A DNA stretch of 64,000 nt from CALKXV01 sp965228905 (GTDB taxonomy: Bacteria > Pseudomonadota > Alphaproteobacteria > Rhodobacterales > Rhodobacteraceae): assembly GCA_965228905.1 (NCBI GenBank), contig CBDDII010000003.1:744001-808000 (forward strand), given 5' to 3'. The position numbers and the translations under genes are program-made. Positions 26,536 through 35,435 of this stretch are shown here, one piece after another. Position 1 is the stretch's first letter, and every line of letters starts with the position of its first letter. The notes under the pieces are model-generated. The model was not told the origin of the DNA, ran no database searches, and saw only the letters and a list, made by a program, of their open reading frames with translations.

Positions 26536-29264
26536 GCAAAAGACTCCTCCGTCTCTCGGGCCTCGAACCCTTCGTCCTGACCCCCGACATTCCCTTCGTG
26601 AACGTTGGCGAACGCACGAACGTCACCGGTTCCGCCCGGTTCCGCAAGCTGATCGTCAACCGCGACTTCGCCACCGCCCTCGACGTTGCCCGCGACCAGG
26701 TAGAAAACGGTGCCCAGATCATCGACGTCAACATGGACGAGGGCCTGATCGATTCAAAACAGGCGATGATCGAGTTTCTGAACCTCGTCGCCTCGGAACC
26801 CGACATCGCCCGCGTGCCCATCATGATCGACAGCTCGAAATGGGAGGTGATCGAGGCGGGCCTGCAATGCGTGCAGGGCAAATCCGTCGTGAACTCGATC
26901 AGCCTCAAGGAAGGGGAAGAGGCATTCCGCCACCACGCCAGCCTCTGCCTTGGCTATGGCGCCGCCGTTGTCGTCATGGCCTTCGACGAAGCGGGGCAGG
27001 CGGACACCTTCGAACGCAAGACCGAAATCTGCGCCCGCGCCTATCGCATTTTGGTCGAAGATGTCGGCTTTCCCCCCGAAGACATCATCTTCGATCCCAA
27101 CATCTTTGCCGTCGCCACCGGTATCGAAGACCACGACAACTATGGCGTCGATTTCATCGAGGCCACCCGCTGGATCCGCGCCAACCTGCCCCATGTCCAT
27201 GTCTCGGGCGGCGTGTCGAACCTGTCGTTCAGCTTCCGGGGCAACGAACCGGTGCGCGAGGCGATGCACGCGGTCTTCCTCTACCACGCCATCAAGGCGG
27301 GCATGGACATGGGCATCGTCAACGCGGGCCAACTGGCGGTCTACGATCAGATCGACCCCGACTTGCGCGAAGCCTGCGAAGACGTGGTGCTGAACCGCGC
27401 GCCCGCCAACGGCGGCAACGCGACCGAGAATCTCTTGGACATTGCCGAACGTTTCAAGGGCGACAAGCGCGAAGAAAAGGTGCGCGACCTGGCATGGCGC
27501 GACTGGCCCGTTGAAAAGCGGCTGGAACACGCGCTGGTCAACGGCATCACCGAATTTATCGAGGAAGACACCGAAGAGGCCCGCGCCGCCGCCGAACGCC
27601 CCCTTCACGTGATCGAAGGTCCGTTGATGGCGGGGATGAACGTGGTCGGGGACCTGTTCGGCGCGGGCAAGATGTTCCTGCCCCAGGTCGTGAAATCCGC
27701 CCGCGTGATGAAACAGGCCGTCGCGGTCCTGCTGCCCTATATGGAAGAGGAAAAGCGCCAGAACGGCGGCGACGGGCGCGAAGCGGCGGGCAAGATCGTG
27801 ATGGCCACCGTCAAGGGCGACGTTCACGACATCGGCAAGAACATCGTCGGCGTCGTCCTGGCCTGCAACAACTATGAAATCGTCGATCTCGGCGTGATGG
27901 TGCCGCCACAGAAAATCCTCGAAACCGCCCGCGCCGAAAAGGCCGACATCATCGGGCTGTCCGGCCTGATCACACCGTCGCTCGATGAAATGGTGCATCT
28001 CGCCTCCGAATTGGAACGCGAAGGTCTCGACATCCCACTCCTGATTGGCGGCGCGACCACCTCCAAGGTCCACACCGCCGTCAAGATCGCGCCGCGCTAC
28101 TCAAAGGGGCAGACGGTCTATGTCACCGATGCCAGCCGCGCCGTCGGCACCGTCGGCGCTTTGCTCAGCCCAGCGCAGAAACCCGACTATGTGGCGAACA
28201 TCCGTGCCGAATATGCCGAGGTTGCCGAGAAATACGAACGCGGCGAACGTGCCAAGACACGCCTGCCGCTTTCTGCCGCCCGCGACAACGCGCTGAAACT
28301 CGACTGGAACAGTTACACGCCCGTCGCCCCAACCTTCACCGGCAACCGCGTGATCGACGATTGGGAGCTGGCCGAAATCGCCCGTTACATCGACTGGACA
28401 CCGTTTTTCCAGACATGGGAAATGCGCGGGGTCTATCCGAAAATCCTCGACGACGAAAAACAGGGCGAAGCGGCCCGCGCCCTTTTCGACGATGCCCAGG
28501 AGATGCTGAAACAGATCATCGCCGAAAGCTGGTTCACCCCCCGCGCCGTGGTCGGTTTCTGGCCCGCCAATTCCGATGGCGACGACATTCGCCTGTTCAC
28601 GGGCGACGACCGCGCCGAAACCCGCGCCACGCTCCACACACTCCGCCAGCAGACCGCGAAACGCGGCGACCGTCCCAACCTCGCTCTGTCCGATTTCGTC
28701 GCGCCCATGGACAAGGGCAAAGACCACGTCGGCGGTTTCGTCGTCACCGCCGGCCCCGAAGAGATCGAAATCGCCAAACGTCTCGACAAGGCCAACGACA
28801 ATTACGGCGCGATCCTGGTCAAGGCGCTGGCCGACCGCTTTGCCGAGGCCATGGCCGAGATGCTGCACGAAAGGGTCCGCCGCAAATTCTGGGGCTATGC
28901 GCCGGGCGAAGCCTACGATCCACAAGAGCTGATCGGCGAACCCTACAATGGCATCCGCCCCGCGCCCGGCTACCCGGCCCAACCGGATCACACCGAAAAA
29001 CGCACCCTGTTTTCACTGCTGGACGCCGAGACGGCAACGGGCGTAACCCTGACCGAAAGCATGGCGATGTGGCCGGGGGCATCCGTCTCGGGTCTCTACG
29101 TCGGCCACCCCGATAGCTATTACTTCGGCGTCGGCAAGGTCGAACGCGATCAGGTCCAAGACTATGCTCGCCGCAAGGGCATGGATGTCGACGAGTCCGA
29201 GCGTTGGCTGGCCCCCGTCCTGAACTACACGCCGGGCGCAGCCGCACGCGACGCCGCCGCATAA
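26532..29264 (+). CDS. metH: methionine synthase, folate-cobalamin-reactivation modules (split MetH)
   Basis: The 910-residue protein contains, in order, a pterin-binding domain (about 20-285; FVNVGERTNVTGSARF), the cobalamin cap (about 305-400), the cobalamin-binding domain with DVHDIGKN (about 430-437, cobalt-ligand His) and the AdoMet reactivation domain (about 590-900; GIRPAPGYPAQPDH). It transfers methyl from 5-methyltetrahydrofolate via methylcobalamin to homocysteine held by the upstream module; together the two equal a standard MetH of about 1,260 residues. The ATG at 26532 overlaps the upstream stop; the longer open frame is not used. Confidence 0.95.
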   Translation: MSKRLLRLSGLEPFVLTPDIPFVNVGERTNVTGSARFRKLIVNRDFATALDVARDQVENGAQIIDVNMDEGLIDSKQAMIEFLNLVASEPDIARVPIMIDSSKWEVIEAGLQCVQGKSVVNSISLKEGEEAFRHHASLCLGYGAAVVVMAFDEAGQADTFERKTEICARAYRILVEDVGFPPEDIIFDPNIFAVATGIEDHDNYGVDFIEATRWIRANLPHVHVSGGVSNLSFSFRGNEPVREAMHAVFLYHAIKAGMDMGIVNAGQLAVYDQIDPDLREACEDVVLNRAPANGGNATENLLDIAERFKGDKREEKVRDLAWRDWPVEKRLEHALVNGITEFIEEDTEEARAAAERPLHVIEGPLMAGMNVVGDLFGAGKMFLPQVVKSARVMKQAVAVLLPYMEEEKRQNGGDGREAAGKIVMATVKGDVHDIGKNIVGVVLACNNYEIVDLGVMVPPQKILETARAEKADIIGLSGLITPSLDEMVHLASELEREGLDIPLLIGGATTSKVHTAVKIAPRYSKGQTVYVTDASRAVGTVGALLSPAQKPDYVANIRAEYAEVAEKYERGERAKTRLPLSAARDNALKLDWNSYTPVAPTFTGNRVIDDWELAEIARYIDWTPFFQTWEMRGVYPKILDDEKQGEAARALFDDAQEMLKQIIAESWFTPRAVVGFWPANSDGDDIRLFTGDDRAETRATLHTLRQQTAKRGDRPNLALSDFVAPMDKGKDHVGGFVVTAGPEEIEIAKRLDKANDNYGAILVKALADRFAEAMAEMLHERVRRKFWGYAPGEAYDPQELIGEPYNGIRPAPGYPAQPDHTEKRTLFSLLDAETATGVTLTESMAMWPGASVSGLYVGHPDSYYFGVGKVERDQVQDYARRKGMDVDESERWLAPVLNYTPGAAARDAAA

Positions 29265-29323
29265 AGCTCTGATTTTGGGGAGTGTCTTGGCGCAGGCACC
29301 GCCAACACGGGCGCTGCGCGGGT

Positions 29324-29364
29324 GATCCCTACGCGGGGCAAACCGCCCGCGTAGGGATCGTTTT
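29324..29364 (+). terminator. rho-independent terminator after the methionine synthase gene
   Basis: A perfect 14-base stem, GATCCCTACGCGGG (29324-29337) with CCCGCGTAGGGATC (29346-29359) and an 8-base loop, is followed by GTTTT. It lies 60 bases after the stop. The T-run is only on the plus strand, so it ends the methionine synthase transcript; katG from the other side stops just beyond it. Confidence 0.85.
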
Positions 29365-29366
29365 CA

Positions 29367-31544
29367 TCAGCTCGCCAGGTCGAAGCGATCCGCGTTCATG
29401 ACCTTGACCCAGGCCGCCACAAAGTCGTTCACGAACTTCTCGGCATTGTCGTCCTGGGCATAGACCTCGGCATAGGACCGCAGGATCGAGTTCGATCCGA
29501 ACACCAGGTCCATCCGCGTCGCCGTCCACTTCACGTCACCCGAGAACCGGTCGCGGATTTCGTAAGTTCCGTCACCGACCGGATGCCAGGTGTAGGCCAT
29601 GTCGGTCAGGTTGACGAAGAAATCCGGCGTCAGCGCGCCTTCCCGCTCGGTCAGAACGCCATGCTTGGTCCCGCCGTGGTTGGTGCCCATGGCACGCATC
29701 CCGCCGACCAGCACGGTCATCTCGGCTGCGGTCAGGCCCAGCAACTGGGTGCGATCCAGCATCAGCTCCTCGGGGCTGACGACAAAGTCGCCCTTCAACC
29801 AGTTGCGGTATCCGTCGGCCAGAGGCTCCATCGCGTCGAACGACTCTGCATCGGTCATCTCGTCACTGGCATCGCCGCGACCGGGGGCAAAGGGCACCGC
29901 GACGTCGTAACCGGCCGCCTTCGCCGCCTGTTCGACACCAAGCGTGCCGGCCAGGACGATCACGTCGGCAAGGCTTGCACCGCTGTCCGCCGCGATCGGC
30001 TCAAGCACCGAAAGAACACGCGCCAGACGCTCCGGTTCGTTGCCTTCCCAGTCCTTCTGCGGGGCCAGTCGGATACGCGCACCATTGGCACCGCCGCGCA
30101 TGTCCGAACCGCGATAGGTCCGCGCGCTGTCCCAGGCCGTCGACACCATGTCCGAAAGGCTGAGGCCGCTTGCCGCGATCTTGGCCTTCACCGCGTCAAC
30201 GTCGTAAGACGTCGATCCAGCCGGAACCGGATCCTGCCAGATCAGGTCCTCGCTCGGCACATCCGGGCCAAAATACCGCGCCTTCGGCCCCATGTCGCGG
30301 TGGGTCAGCTTGTACCAGGCCCGCGCAAAGGTTTCCGAGAAATACTCGGGATCGGCGATGAACTTCTGACAGATCGCGTTGTATCCCGGGTCCATCTTCA
30401 GGGCCATGTCGGCATCGGTCATCAACGGCATGGTCTTGATCGACGGGTCCTCGACATCGACGGGCATCGCGTCCTCGGCGATCTCAACCGGCTTCCATTG
30501 CTTTGCCCCGGCGGGCGAGGTGGTCAACTCCCACTCATGGCCGAACAGCATGTCAAAGAAACCCATGTCCCATTTCGTCGGGTTGGTCGTCCAGGCACCT
30601 TCCGGCCCACCGGCCAGAACGTCACGGCCGATGCCGCGCGCCTTTTTCGGCATCCAGCCAAGCCCCTGATCCACCACGTCGGCCCCTTCGGGTTCTGCAC
30701 CGATATTGTCGGGCGAACCATTGCCGTGTGCCTTGCCGATGGTGTGGCCGCCCGCGGTCAGCGCGACGGTTTCCTCGTCGTTCATCGCCATCCGCGCAAA
30801 GGTTTCGCGCATCTGCTGCGCGGTCGCCAGCGGATCGGGATTGCCGTTCACGCCCTCGGGGTTCACATAGATCAGCCCCATCTGCACCGCGGCCAGCGGA
30901 TTTTCCATCGTGTCGGGCTTGGCCACATCGCCATAGCGCGTGTCAGACGGCGCAAGCCATTCCTTCTCGGCACCCCAATAGATGTCCTTCTCCGGGTGCC
31001 AGATATCCTCGCGGCCAAAACCGAAACCATAAATCTTCAGGCCCGAAAGCTCGTAACCGATCGTCCCGGCCAGGATCATCAGGTCGGCCCAGGAAATCTT
31101 GTTGCCGTATTTCTTCTTGATCGGCCACAACAGGCGACGGCCCTTGTCGGTGTTCGCGTTGTCCGGCCAGGAGTTCAGCGGCGCGAACCGCTGGTTGCCG
31201 GTGCCCGCACCACCCCGGCCATCGGCCAGGCGATAAGAACCCGCCGCATGCCAGGCCACGCGCGCCATCATCCCAAGATAGGAACCCCAGTCACCGGGCC
31301 ACCAGTCTTCGCTTTCCGTCAACAACTTGCGAAGATCGTCCTTCAGGGCCTCTACGTCCAGCGACTTCAATTCCTCACGATAGTCAAAGTCCGGTCCCAT
31401 CGGGTTGGTCTTCGTATCGTGCTGATGCAGAATGTCGAAATTGAGGGCATTGGGCCACCAGTCCATGACCGATGCGCCGGAAGAGGTCATGCCGCCGTGC
31501 ATCACCGGGCACTTCCCACTTGTTTCGATATCGTTGCCGTCCAT
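29367..31544 (-). CDS. katG: catalase-peroxidase KatG
   Basis: The 725-residue protein has the distal haem motif MARVAWHAAGSYR (Trp of the Met-Tyr-Trp adduct, catalytic His and nearby Arg), the adduct Tyr in LIYVNPEGVNGNPDP and the adduct Met in RMAMNDEE, and the proximal haem site in VALTAGGHTIGKAHG. It removes hydrogen peroxide. AAGGAG lies seven bases before the ATG at 31544; the open frame upstream to 31670 adds 42 residues that are unlike KatG. Divergent from oxyR, by which it is most likely induced. Confidence 0.97.
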   Translation of the reverse strand: MDGNDIETSGKCPVMHGGMTSSGASVMDWWPNALNFDILHQHDTKTNPMGPDFDYREELKSLDVEALKDDLRKLLTESEDWWPGDWGSYLGMMARVAWHAAGSYRLADGRGGAGTGNQRFAPLNSWPDNANTDKGRRLLWPIKKKYGNKISWADLMILAGTIGYELSGLKIYGFGFGREDIWHPEKDIYWGAEKEWLAPSDTRYGDVAKPDTMENPLAAVQMGLIYVNPEGVNGNPDPLATAQQMRETFARMAMNDEETVALTAGGHTIGKAHGNGSPDNIGAEPEGADVVDQGLGWMPKKARGIGRDVLAGGPEGAWTTNPTKWDMGFFDMLFGHEWELTTSPAGAKQWKPVEIAEDAMPVDVEDPSIKTMPLMTDADMALKMDPGYNAICQKFIADPEYFSETFARAWYKLTHRDMGPKARYFGPDVPSEDLIWQDPVPAGSTSYDVDAVKAKIAASGLSLSDMVSTAWDSARTYRGSDMRGGANGARIRLAPQKDWEGNEPERLARVLSVLEPIAADSGASLADVIVLAGTLGVEQAAKAAGYDVAVPFAPGRGDASDEMTDAESFDAMEPLADGYRNWLKGDFVVSPEELMLDRTQLLGLTAAEMTVLVGGMRAMGTNHGGTKHGVLTEREGALTPDFFVNLTDMAYTWHPVGDGTYEIRDRFSGDVKWTATRMDLVFGSNSILRSYAEVYAQDDNAEKFVNDFVAAWVKVMNADRFDLAS

Positions 31545-31698
31545 TTCTTGCTCCTTGGCTGACGGGCCACCGGGGTGGCCTTCATTTGCTGACTGCTCTG
31601 GCTGTACTTCATCGTGCGGCGCACGGGAAGCCAGCGAATCCGCGTCTGTGACGGCTGCACCGTAACGCAAACCACCAATACACTACAGTTGGAATTTC

Positions 31699-31724
31699 CT
31701 ATCATTGTGATAAGAAATATTTAT
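31699..31724. promoter_or_regulatory. OxyR-like binding site overlapping the oxyR start codon
   Basis: CTAT (31699-31702), ATAA (31710-31713) and TTAT (31721-31724) are each separated by exactly 7 bases, matching three of the four blocks of the E. coli OxyR pattern ATAG-N7-CTAT-N7-ATAG-N7-CTAT, with one change in two blocks. The inner TTCCTATCA/TGATAAGAA repeat is almost perfect. The last block overlaps the ATG at 31723. The expected outer block at 31688-31691 does not match. Confidence 0.55.
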
Positions 31725-32619
31725 GAACGGACTGACCCTCAAACACCTCCGCTACTTTGCGGCCCTTGCCCGCTTCCGGCACTTCGGGCGGGCGGCGGAC
31801 TCCTGTTCCATCACGCAACCGGCTCTCTCGGTTCAGATAAAGGAACTCGAAGCCCTCTTCGGCGCGCCGCTGATCGAACGCGCGTCCCGGCAACTCCACC
31901 TGACCGGCCTCGGCGAAACCTTGCTGGAACGCGCCCACGACATTTTAAGCGCGGTGGACGAAATCGGCGAACTTGTCCGCACGTCGAACGGCGAGCTTTC
32001 CGGTCGCCTGCGCCTGGGAATCATCCCGACGATTGCGCCCTACCTCTTGCCTCGCCTGGTCGGGGCGCTGAACGATCACTTTCCGGGGGTTGAACTTTTC
32101 CCGCAGGAAGCCGTGACAAACAAGCTGATCGACAACCTGAAACAGGGGCTGCTGGACACGGCCATCGTGGCCCTTCCCATCTCGGAACCCGCATTGTTCG
32201 AACAGCCATTGTTTGACGAGGAATTCGTCCTGGTCCGCCCCGTCGCGGATGCCTCAAAACCGGTGCCAAGCCTTGCGGCCTTACGTGAAATGCGGCTTTT
32301 GCTGTTGGAAGAGGGGCACTGCTTTCGCGATCAGGCGCTTGCCGTCTGCCAGTTGAATACAACCGTCTCCAAAGACCTGATGGAGGGCAGTTCGCTCACC
32401 ACCCTCGTCCAGATGGTCAGCGCGGGAATCGGTGTGACCTTCATTCCCGAAATGGCCGTGCCGGTCGAAACCCGCACCTCATCGGTTTCCATCGCCCGCC
32501 TGCCAAAGCCGCGCCCGACGCGCACCATCGGCATGGTCTGGCGCAAATCCTCGCCCCTGTCGGGCCAGCTTGCACAGATGTCCGACCTCGTCCACCACGC
32601 GGCCCTTCCGCCAGTTTGA
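31723..32619 (+). CDS. oxyR: hydrogen peroxide-sensing LysR-type regulator OxyR
   Basis: A 298-residue LysR-type protein: N-terminal helix-turn-helix with RHFGRAADSCSITQPALSVQ and a C-terminal sensor domain. The redox cysteines are Cys200 and Cys209 in EEGHCFRDQALAVC, the same 8-residue spacing as Cys199/Cys208 of E. coli OxyR, so disulfide-based peroxide sensing is well supported. Divergent from katG across 178 bases. Confidence 0.95.
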   Translation: MNGLTLKHLRYFAALARFRHFGRAADSCSITQPALSVQIKELEALFGAPLIERASRQLHLTGLGETLLERAHDILSAVDEIGELVRTSNGELSGRLRLGIIPTIAPYLLPRLVGALNDHFPGVELFPQEAVTNKLIDNLKQGLLDTAIVALPISEPALFEQPLFDEEFVLVRPVADASKPVPSLAALREMRLLLLEEGHCFRDQALAVCQLNTTVSKDLMEGSSLTTLVQMVSAGIGVTFIPEMAVPVETRTSSVSIARLPKPRPTRTIGMVWRKSSPLSGQLAQMSDLVHHAALPPV

Positions 32620-32678
32620 AGGACTGAACAGATCTTGTCACGATACCACGCCCTTTCCCAGGGACGTACCGATCAGCC

Positions 32679-32725
32679 GTTACAATCGAAACAAAAAGAA
32701 GTCCTGGCAGAAAAAAGCCTGATAC
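32679..32725 (+). promoter_or_regulatory. two-part promoter element, copy A (before the 29-codon ORF)
   Basis: GTTACAATCGAAAC (32679-32692) is followed by TGATAC (32720-32725); the CGAAAC and TGATAC starts are 33 bases apart. The element ends 52 bases before the ATG at 32778. The same arrangement and gene-relative orientation occurs before three other genes in the window (39453-39499, 42959-43004, 46730-46776), so it is a candidate operator for one regulator. The regulator is unknown. Confidence 0.6.
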
Positions 32726-32777
32726 GTTCCTCAGGCACTTCATCCTTCATCAAGTTCACACGAATGGAGATGACAAG

Positions 32778-32867
32778 ATGAAGACCGCGACATTGAATAA
32801 AGACGACATCATCGGGCCCTACTCGGTCTGGCCAAAACAGGTTGGCGACGCTGACGACGGACAATAA
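32778..32867 (+). CDS. 29-residue small ORF
   Basis: A 29-codon frame with ATG at 32778 and TAA at 32865, preceded by GGAG at 8 bases. The product is acidic toward the C-terminus (GDADDGQ), has no cysteine and no membrane segment. It follows copy A of the shared promoter element and sits alone between oxyR and the converging kinase gene. It is not PqqA (no Glu-x3-Tyr core). I do not recognise it; it could be a regulator-controlled small protein or a leader peptide. Confidence 0.5.
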   Translation: MKTATLNKDDIIGPYSVWPKQVGDADDGQ

Positions 32868-32912
32868 ACCTGACGCCTCAATTGTCCGCGCGGGATAAAA
32901 CCCAACGCGGCT

Positions 32913-34385
32913 TCAGTTCGGATCCGATCCTTCCGCTATCGGCAAATCAAGAACGAAGCAGGCCCCGCCGTCCGCCACCTGTTGCAACGAGATCGTGCCA
33001 CCATGCGAAGCGATGATCCTGTTGCACAGTGCCAGTCCGACACCCGTTCCCTTGCCTGCCGACTTTGTCGTGAAAAGCGGATCGAAAATCCGCTCGGCAA
33101 TGTCGGCAGGAACACCTGGTCCATTGTCCCTAACCGAAAACCGCAGAAAGCCGGGGGCATCGGCAGCCTGGGCTTCGACAGAAATCCTGTCGCCGATCCC
33201 GGCTTCGACGATGGCTTGCGACGCATTCGCGAAAAGGTTCGTCAACACCTGTACGATCTGCGTCTCATCGACCCAAAGGTCGGGCAAGTCTTCCCCCACC
33301 ACAGAGACAACGTCGACACCGGTTTCCTCAGTCCCGGCATAAAAGCTGTCGACCGCCGCATCGGCCAGCATGGCCGGGGAAACAGCCGACAGTTCCAACG
33401 GTCGATCCCGCGCCATCGCAAGAAAACTGCGAACGATCCGCACGCAACGCTCGGCTGCCTCCGACACCTTGTCGACACGCCCCAGGATCGACGGATCAAG
33501 CTCTTCTTCCTTCAGGATAAGCATGTTGCCGACGACGATGGACAGGGGATTGTTCAACTCATGCGCAACGCCCGCAAGCAATTCGCCAAGCGCAGACATT
33601 TTCTCGGCGCGAAAGATCAGATCCTTCTGCCGGGCCAGTTCGGACTGCATGGCGATCTCGTCGCTAAGATCGAGGATACTGTAAACGACAACGTCCTCGC
33701 CGCGATAGTCGATCAGGCGGGCTGAAATCGAGGCAGAAAACTCCGAACCATCGCTTTTTCGGCCTGTGATCCTCATGTCATCGACGCGGGCATCGGGAAG
33801 AAGAGTGGTCACAAAGTCGGCGCGCTCTTCGCGGCGTGCAAAGTGATCGTGACTGTTCAGCCCCTTGCCAAGAAGCTCCGTCGCCGACGGGGACCGATAC
33901 AGAATCTGACCATCCCCGATCCGCGCCATCGTCAGGCTGGTCGGACAGGCCTCAAGCACGGTCGCCATGACCTGTTCAATGTCTCCGCCTTCCTGGTCGC
34001 CTTGGCCGCTCAAATCCAGACGCATGGCAAACCCACCGTCCGAAAGCGCGGAAAGCACGATCTCGGCCTGTGTTCCATTCGAAAGCGTCGTCTCGACCTT
34101 CGGAACCTCACCCGGTTGGATCAGCAATGCCTCTTCGACAAGCCGAAGATCACCACAGGCCTTGGGCGAAAGGATATGCTTCCGCTCGACCTCGGCAAGC
34201 AGGATGTCCCAGGGCGTGCCGGGCCGAATGAATTGCTCGACCGGCCCGAAGATCTTTCCAAAGGCAGGGTTGGCTACCGCGAGTCTGCCCTCGGAGTCAA
34301 ACAAGGCCGTCGGTTCGGGGAACAGGCCCAACAGTTCCGTCGACGGGATTGCTGTAGCAACCGTTGGATCCGGAGCGTGGCTCAT
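32913..34385 (-). CDS. PAS-domain sensor histidine kinase
   Basis: The 490-residue protein has two PAS-like regions (about 15-125 and 135-255; the second contains ILYRSPSATELLG), a HisKA domain with phospho-acceptor His275 in GVAHELNNPLS and a HATPase domain (N box NLFANASQAI, G boxes DNGPGVP and GKGTGVGLAL). No membrane segments, so it senses an internal signal. It is the last gene of the OsmC-flavoprotein-globin-cyclase operon; its ATG overlaps the cyclase stop. It resembles the kinase at 43061 over the PAS-HisKA part, so they are paralogs. No response regulator is encoded in its own operon. Confidence 0.93.
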   Translation of the reverse strand: MSHAPDPTVATAIPSTELLGLFPEPTALFDSEGRLAVANPAFGKIFGPVEQFIRPGTPWDILLAEVERKHILSPKACGDLRLVEEALLIQPGEVPKVETTLSNGTQAEIVLSALSDGGFAMRLDLSGQGDQEGGDIEQVMATVLEACPTSLTMARIGDGQILYRSPSATELLGKGLNSHDHFARREERADFVTTLLPDARVDDMRITGRKSDGSEFSASISARLIDYRGEDVVVYSILDLSDEIAMQSELARQKDLIFRAEKMSALGELLAGVAHELNNPLSIVVGNMLILKEEELDPSILGRVDKVSEAAERCVRIVRSFLAMARDRPLELSAVSPAMLADAAVDSFYAGTEETGVDVVSVVGEDLPDLWVDETQIVQVLTNLFANASQAIVEAGIGDRISVEAQAADAPGFLRFSVRDNGPGVPADIAERIFDPLFTTKSAGKGTGVGLALCNRIIASHGGTISLQQVADGGACFVLDLPIAEGSDPN

Positions 34386-35434
34386 GTGGCGCTCGCGCTG
34401 TCACTCCCGGCTTCCGTGAGTGCATAGGCCTCTTCGGTGACAGGCGCGGCGCGTGCCGCATCTTCAATCGCGCGAACGGAAAACCGGGAATCCAGCAGGT
34501 CCGCAATCGAACCATGCGCGGCGATGCTCATGGGCGCTGCCGCAAGCCGAATGGTGTCGGCGGCTTCCACGGCTGGGCCGAAAACGTCATAGATATACTT
34601 CTGAACCCCCACGACCGAACCGATCACCGGGCCGGTTGCCAGGCCCACGCGGGCCTCCCAGGAAATCGGATGTGTCTGGTTGCGGCGTTCGAGGTAGCGC
34701 AGGAAACGTACGGCAGTATTGGCGATCGAACCGGAATGATCCCGCACCGGGTCCGGCACCCCCGATACCGCGAAATAACTGTCGCCGGTCGTGCGGATAC
34801 GTTCGCAACCGAACTGCTCGCCGATCCGGTCAAAGGCCGTATAGATGTCGTTCAACTCGCTGACGATCACCGAAGGTTCATGCGCCGAAAGGATCGCATC
34901 GAAACCGGCGAAATCCAGGGTCAGAACCGAAACACTTTCGAAAACGCGCGGAGCGACAACACCAAAGTTCTTGTATTCTTCGTAGGCCGAGCGCGGCATC
35001 ATGTTCAAAAGCAGCTTTTCCACCTGCTCTTTCTCGCGCTTGATCTCATGGGTATTGCGCTCGACCATCATGGAATAGGAATCGATCATGGATTCCAGTT
35101 CCTTGATCCGCGTGATGTTCTGACAGACCAGAACGATCATGTCCTGATCGTCTTCCAACGCCCGGTTGAACTCCACCGCAACGGTCATCGTCCGGCGTCG
35201 CAGCTTGAAGGATGCCTCAGCCGTGTGCTTGCCGCCCTCGGCCAGTTTTTCCAATGCCTCCCCCACGTCGAGCGTGGGCATGATGTCGGACAGTTGCGTG
35301 TTTTCGTCCTGCGCTCCGAACCATTCTGCGAAGGTGTCGTTGGAAAACCGGACAGTCAGCGACTTCGCTTCCACCAGCGCCACGCCAACGCCAATTGCAC
35401 GCAAAAGCTGCTCGTTTATGGCTTCTATCGACAT
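34382..35434 (-). CDS. PAS-class III adenylyl cyclase
   Basis: The 350-residue soluble protein has an N-terminal PAS-like domain (about 5-110), a coiled coil (about 110-150) and a class III cyclase domain (about 160-315). Metal-binding residues are Asp174 in LTLDFAGF and Asp218 in RTTGDSY. Specificity positions are Arg214 (where adenylyl cyclases have Lys and guanylyl cyclases Glu) and Asp283 in YDVFG (Asp in adenylyl, Cys in guanylyl), so cAMP is the likely product. The coiled coil-cyclase join resembles soluble guanylyl cyclases. The ATG at 35434 is one base after the globin stop, so the globin may be its partner. Confidence 0.88.
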   Translation of the reverse strand: MSIEAINEQLLRAIGVGVALVEAKSLTVRFSNDTFAEWFGAQDENTQLSDIMPTLDVGEALEKLAEGGKHTAEASFKLRRRTMTVAVEFNRALEDDQDMIVLVCQNITRIKELESMIDSYSMMVERNTHEIKREKEQVEKLLLNMMPRSAYEEYKNFGVVAPRVFESVSVLTLDFAGFDAILSAHEPSVIVSELNDIYTAFDRIGEQFGCERIRTTGDSYFAVSGVPDPVRDHSGSIANTAVRFLRYLERRNQTHPISWEARVGLATGPVIGSVVGVQKYIYDVFGPAVEAADTIRLAAAPMSIAAHGSIADLLDSRFSVRAIEDAARAAPVTEEAYALTEAGSDSASAT

Positions 35435-35435
35435 T

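Noticed and set aside
29583..31562. A 659-codon open frame antisense to katG
   Set aside because: It lies in full on the opposite strand of a clear katG, its composition is that of a high-GC mirror frame and it shows no family motif.
32778..32867. PqqA-type precursor peptide
   Set aside because: The 29-residue product lacks the Glu-x3-Tyr core of PqqA and no pqq genes are near.
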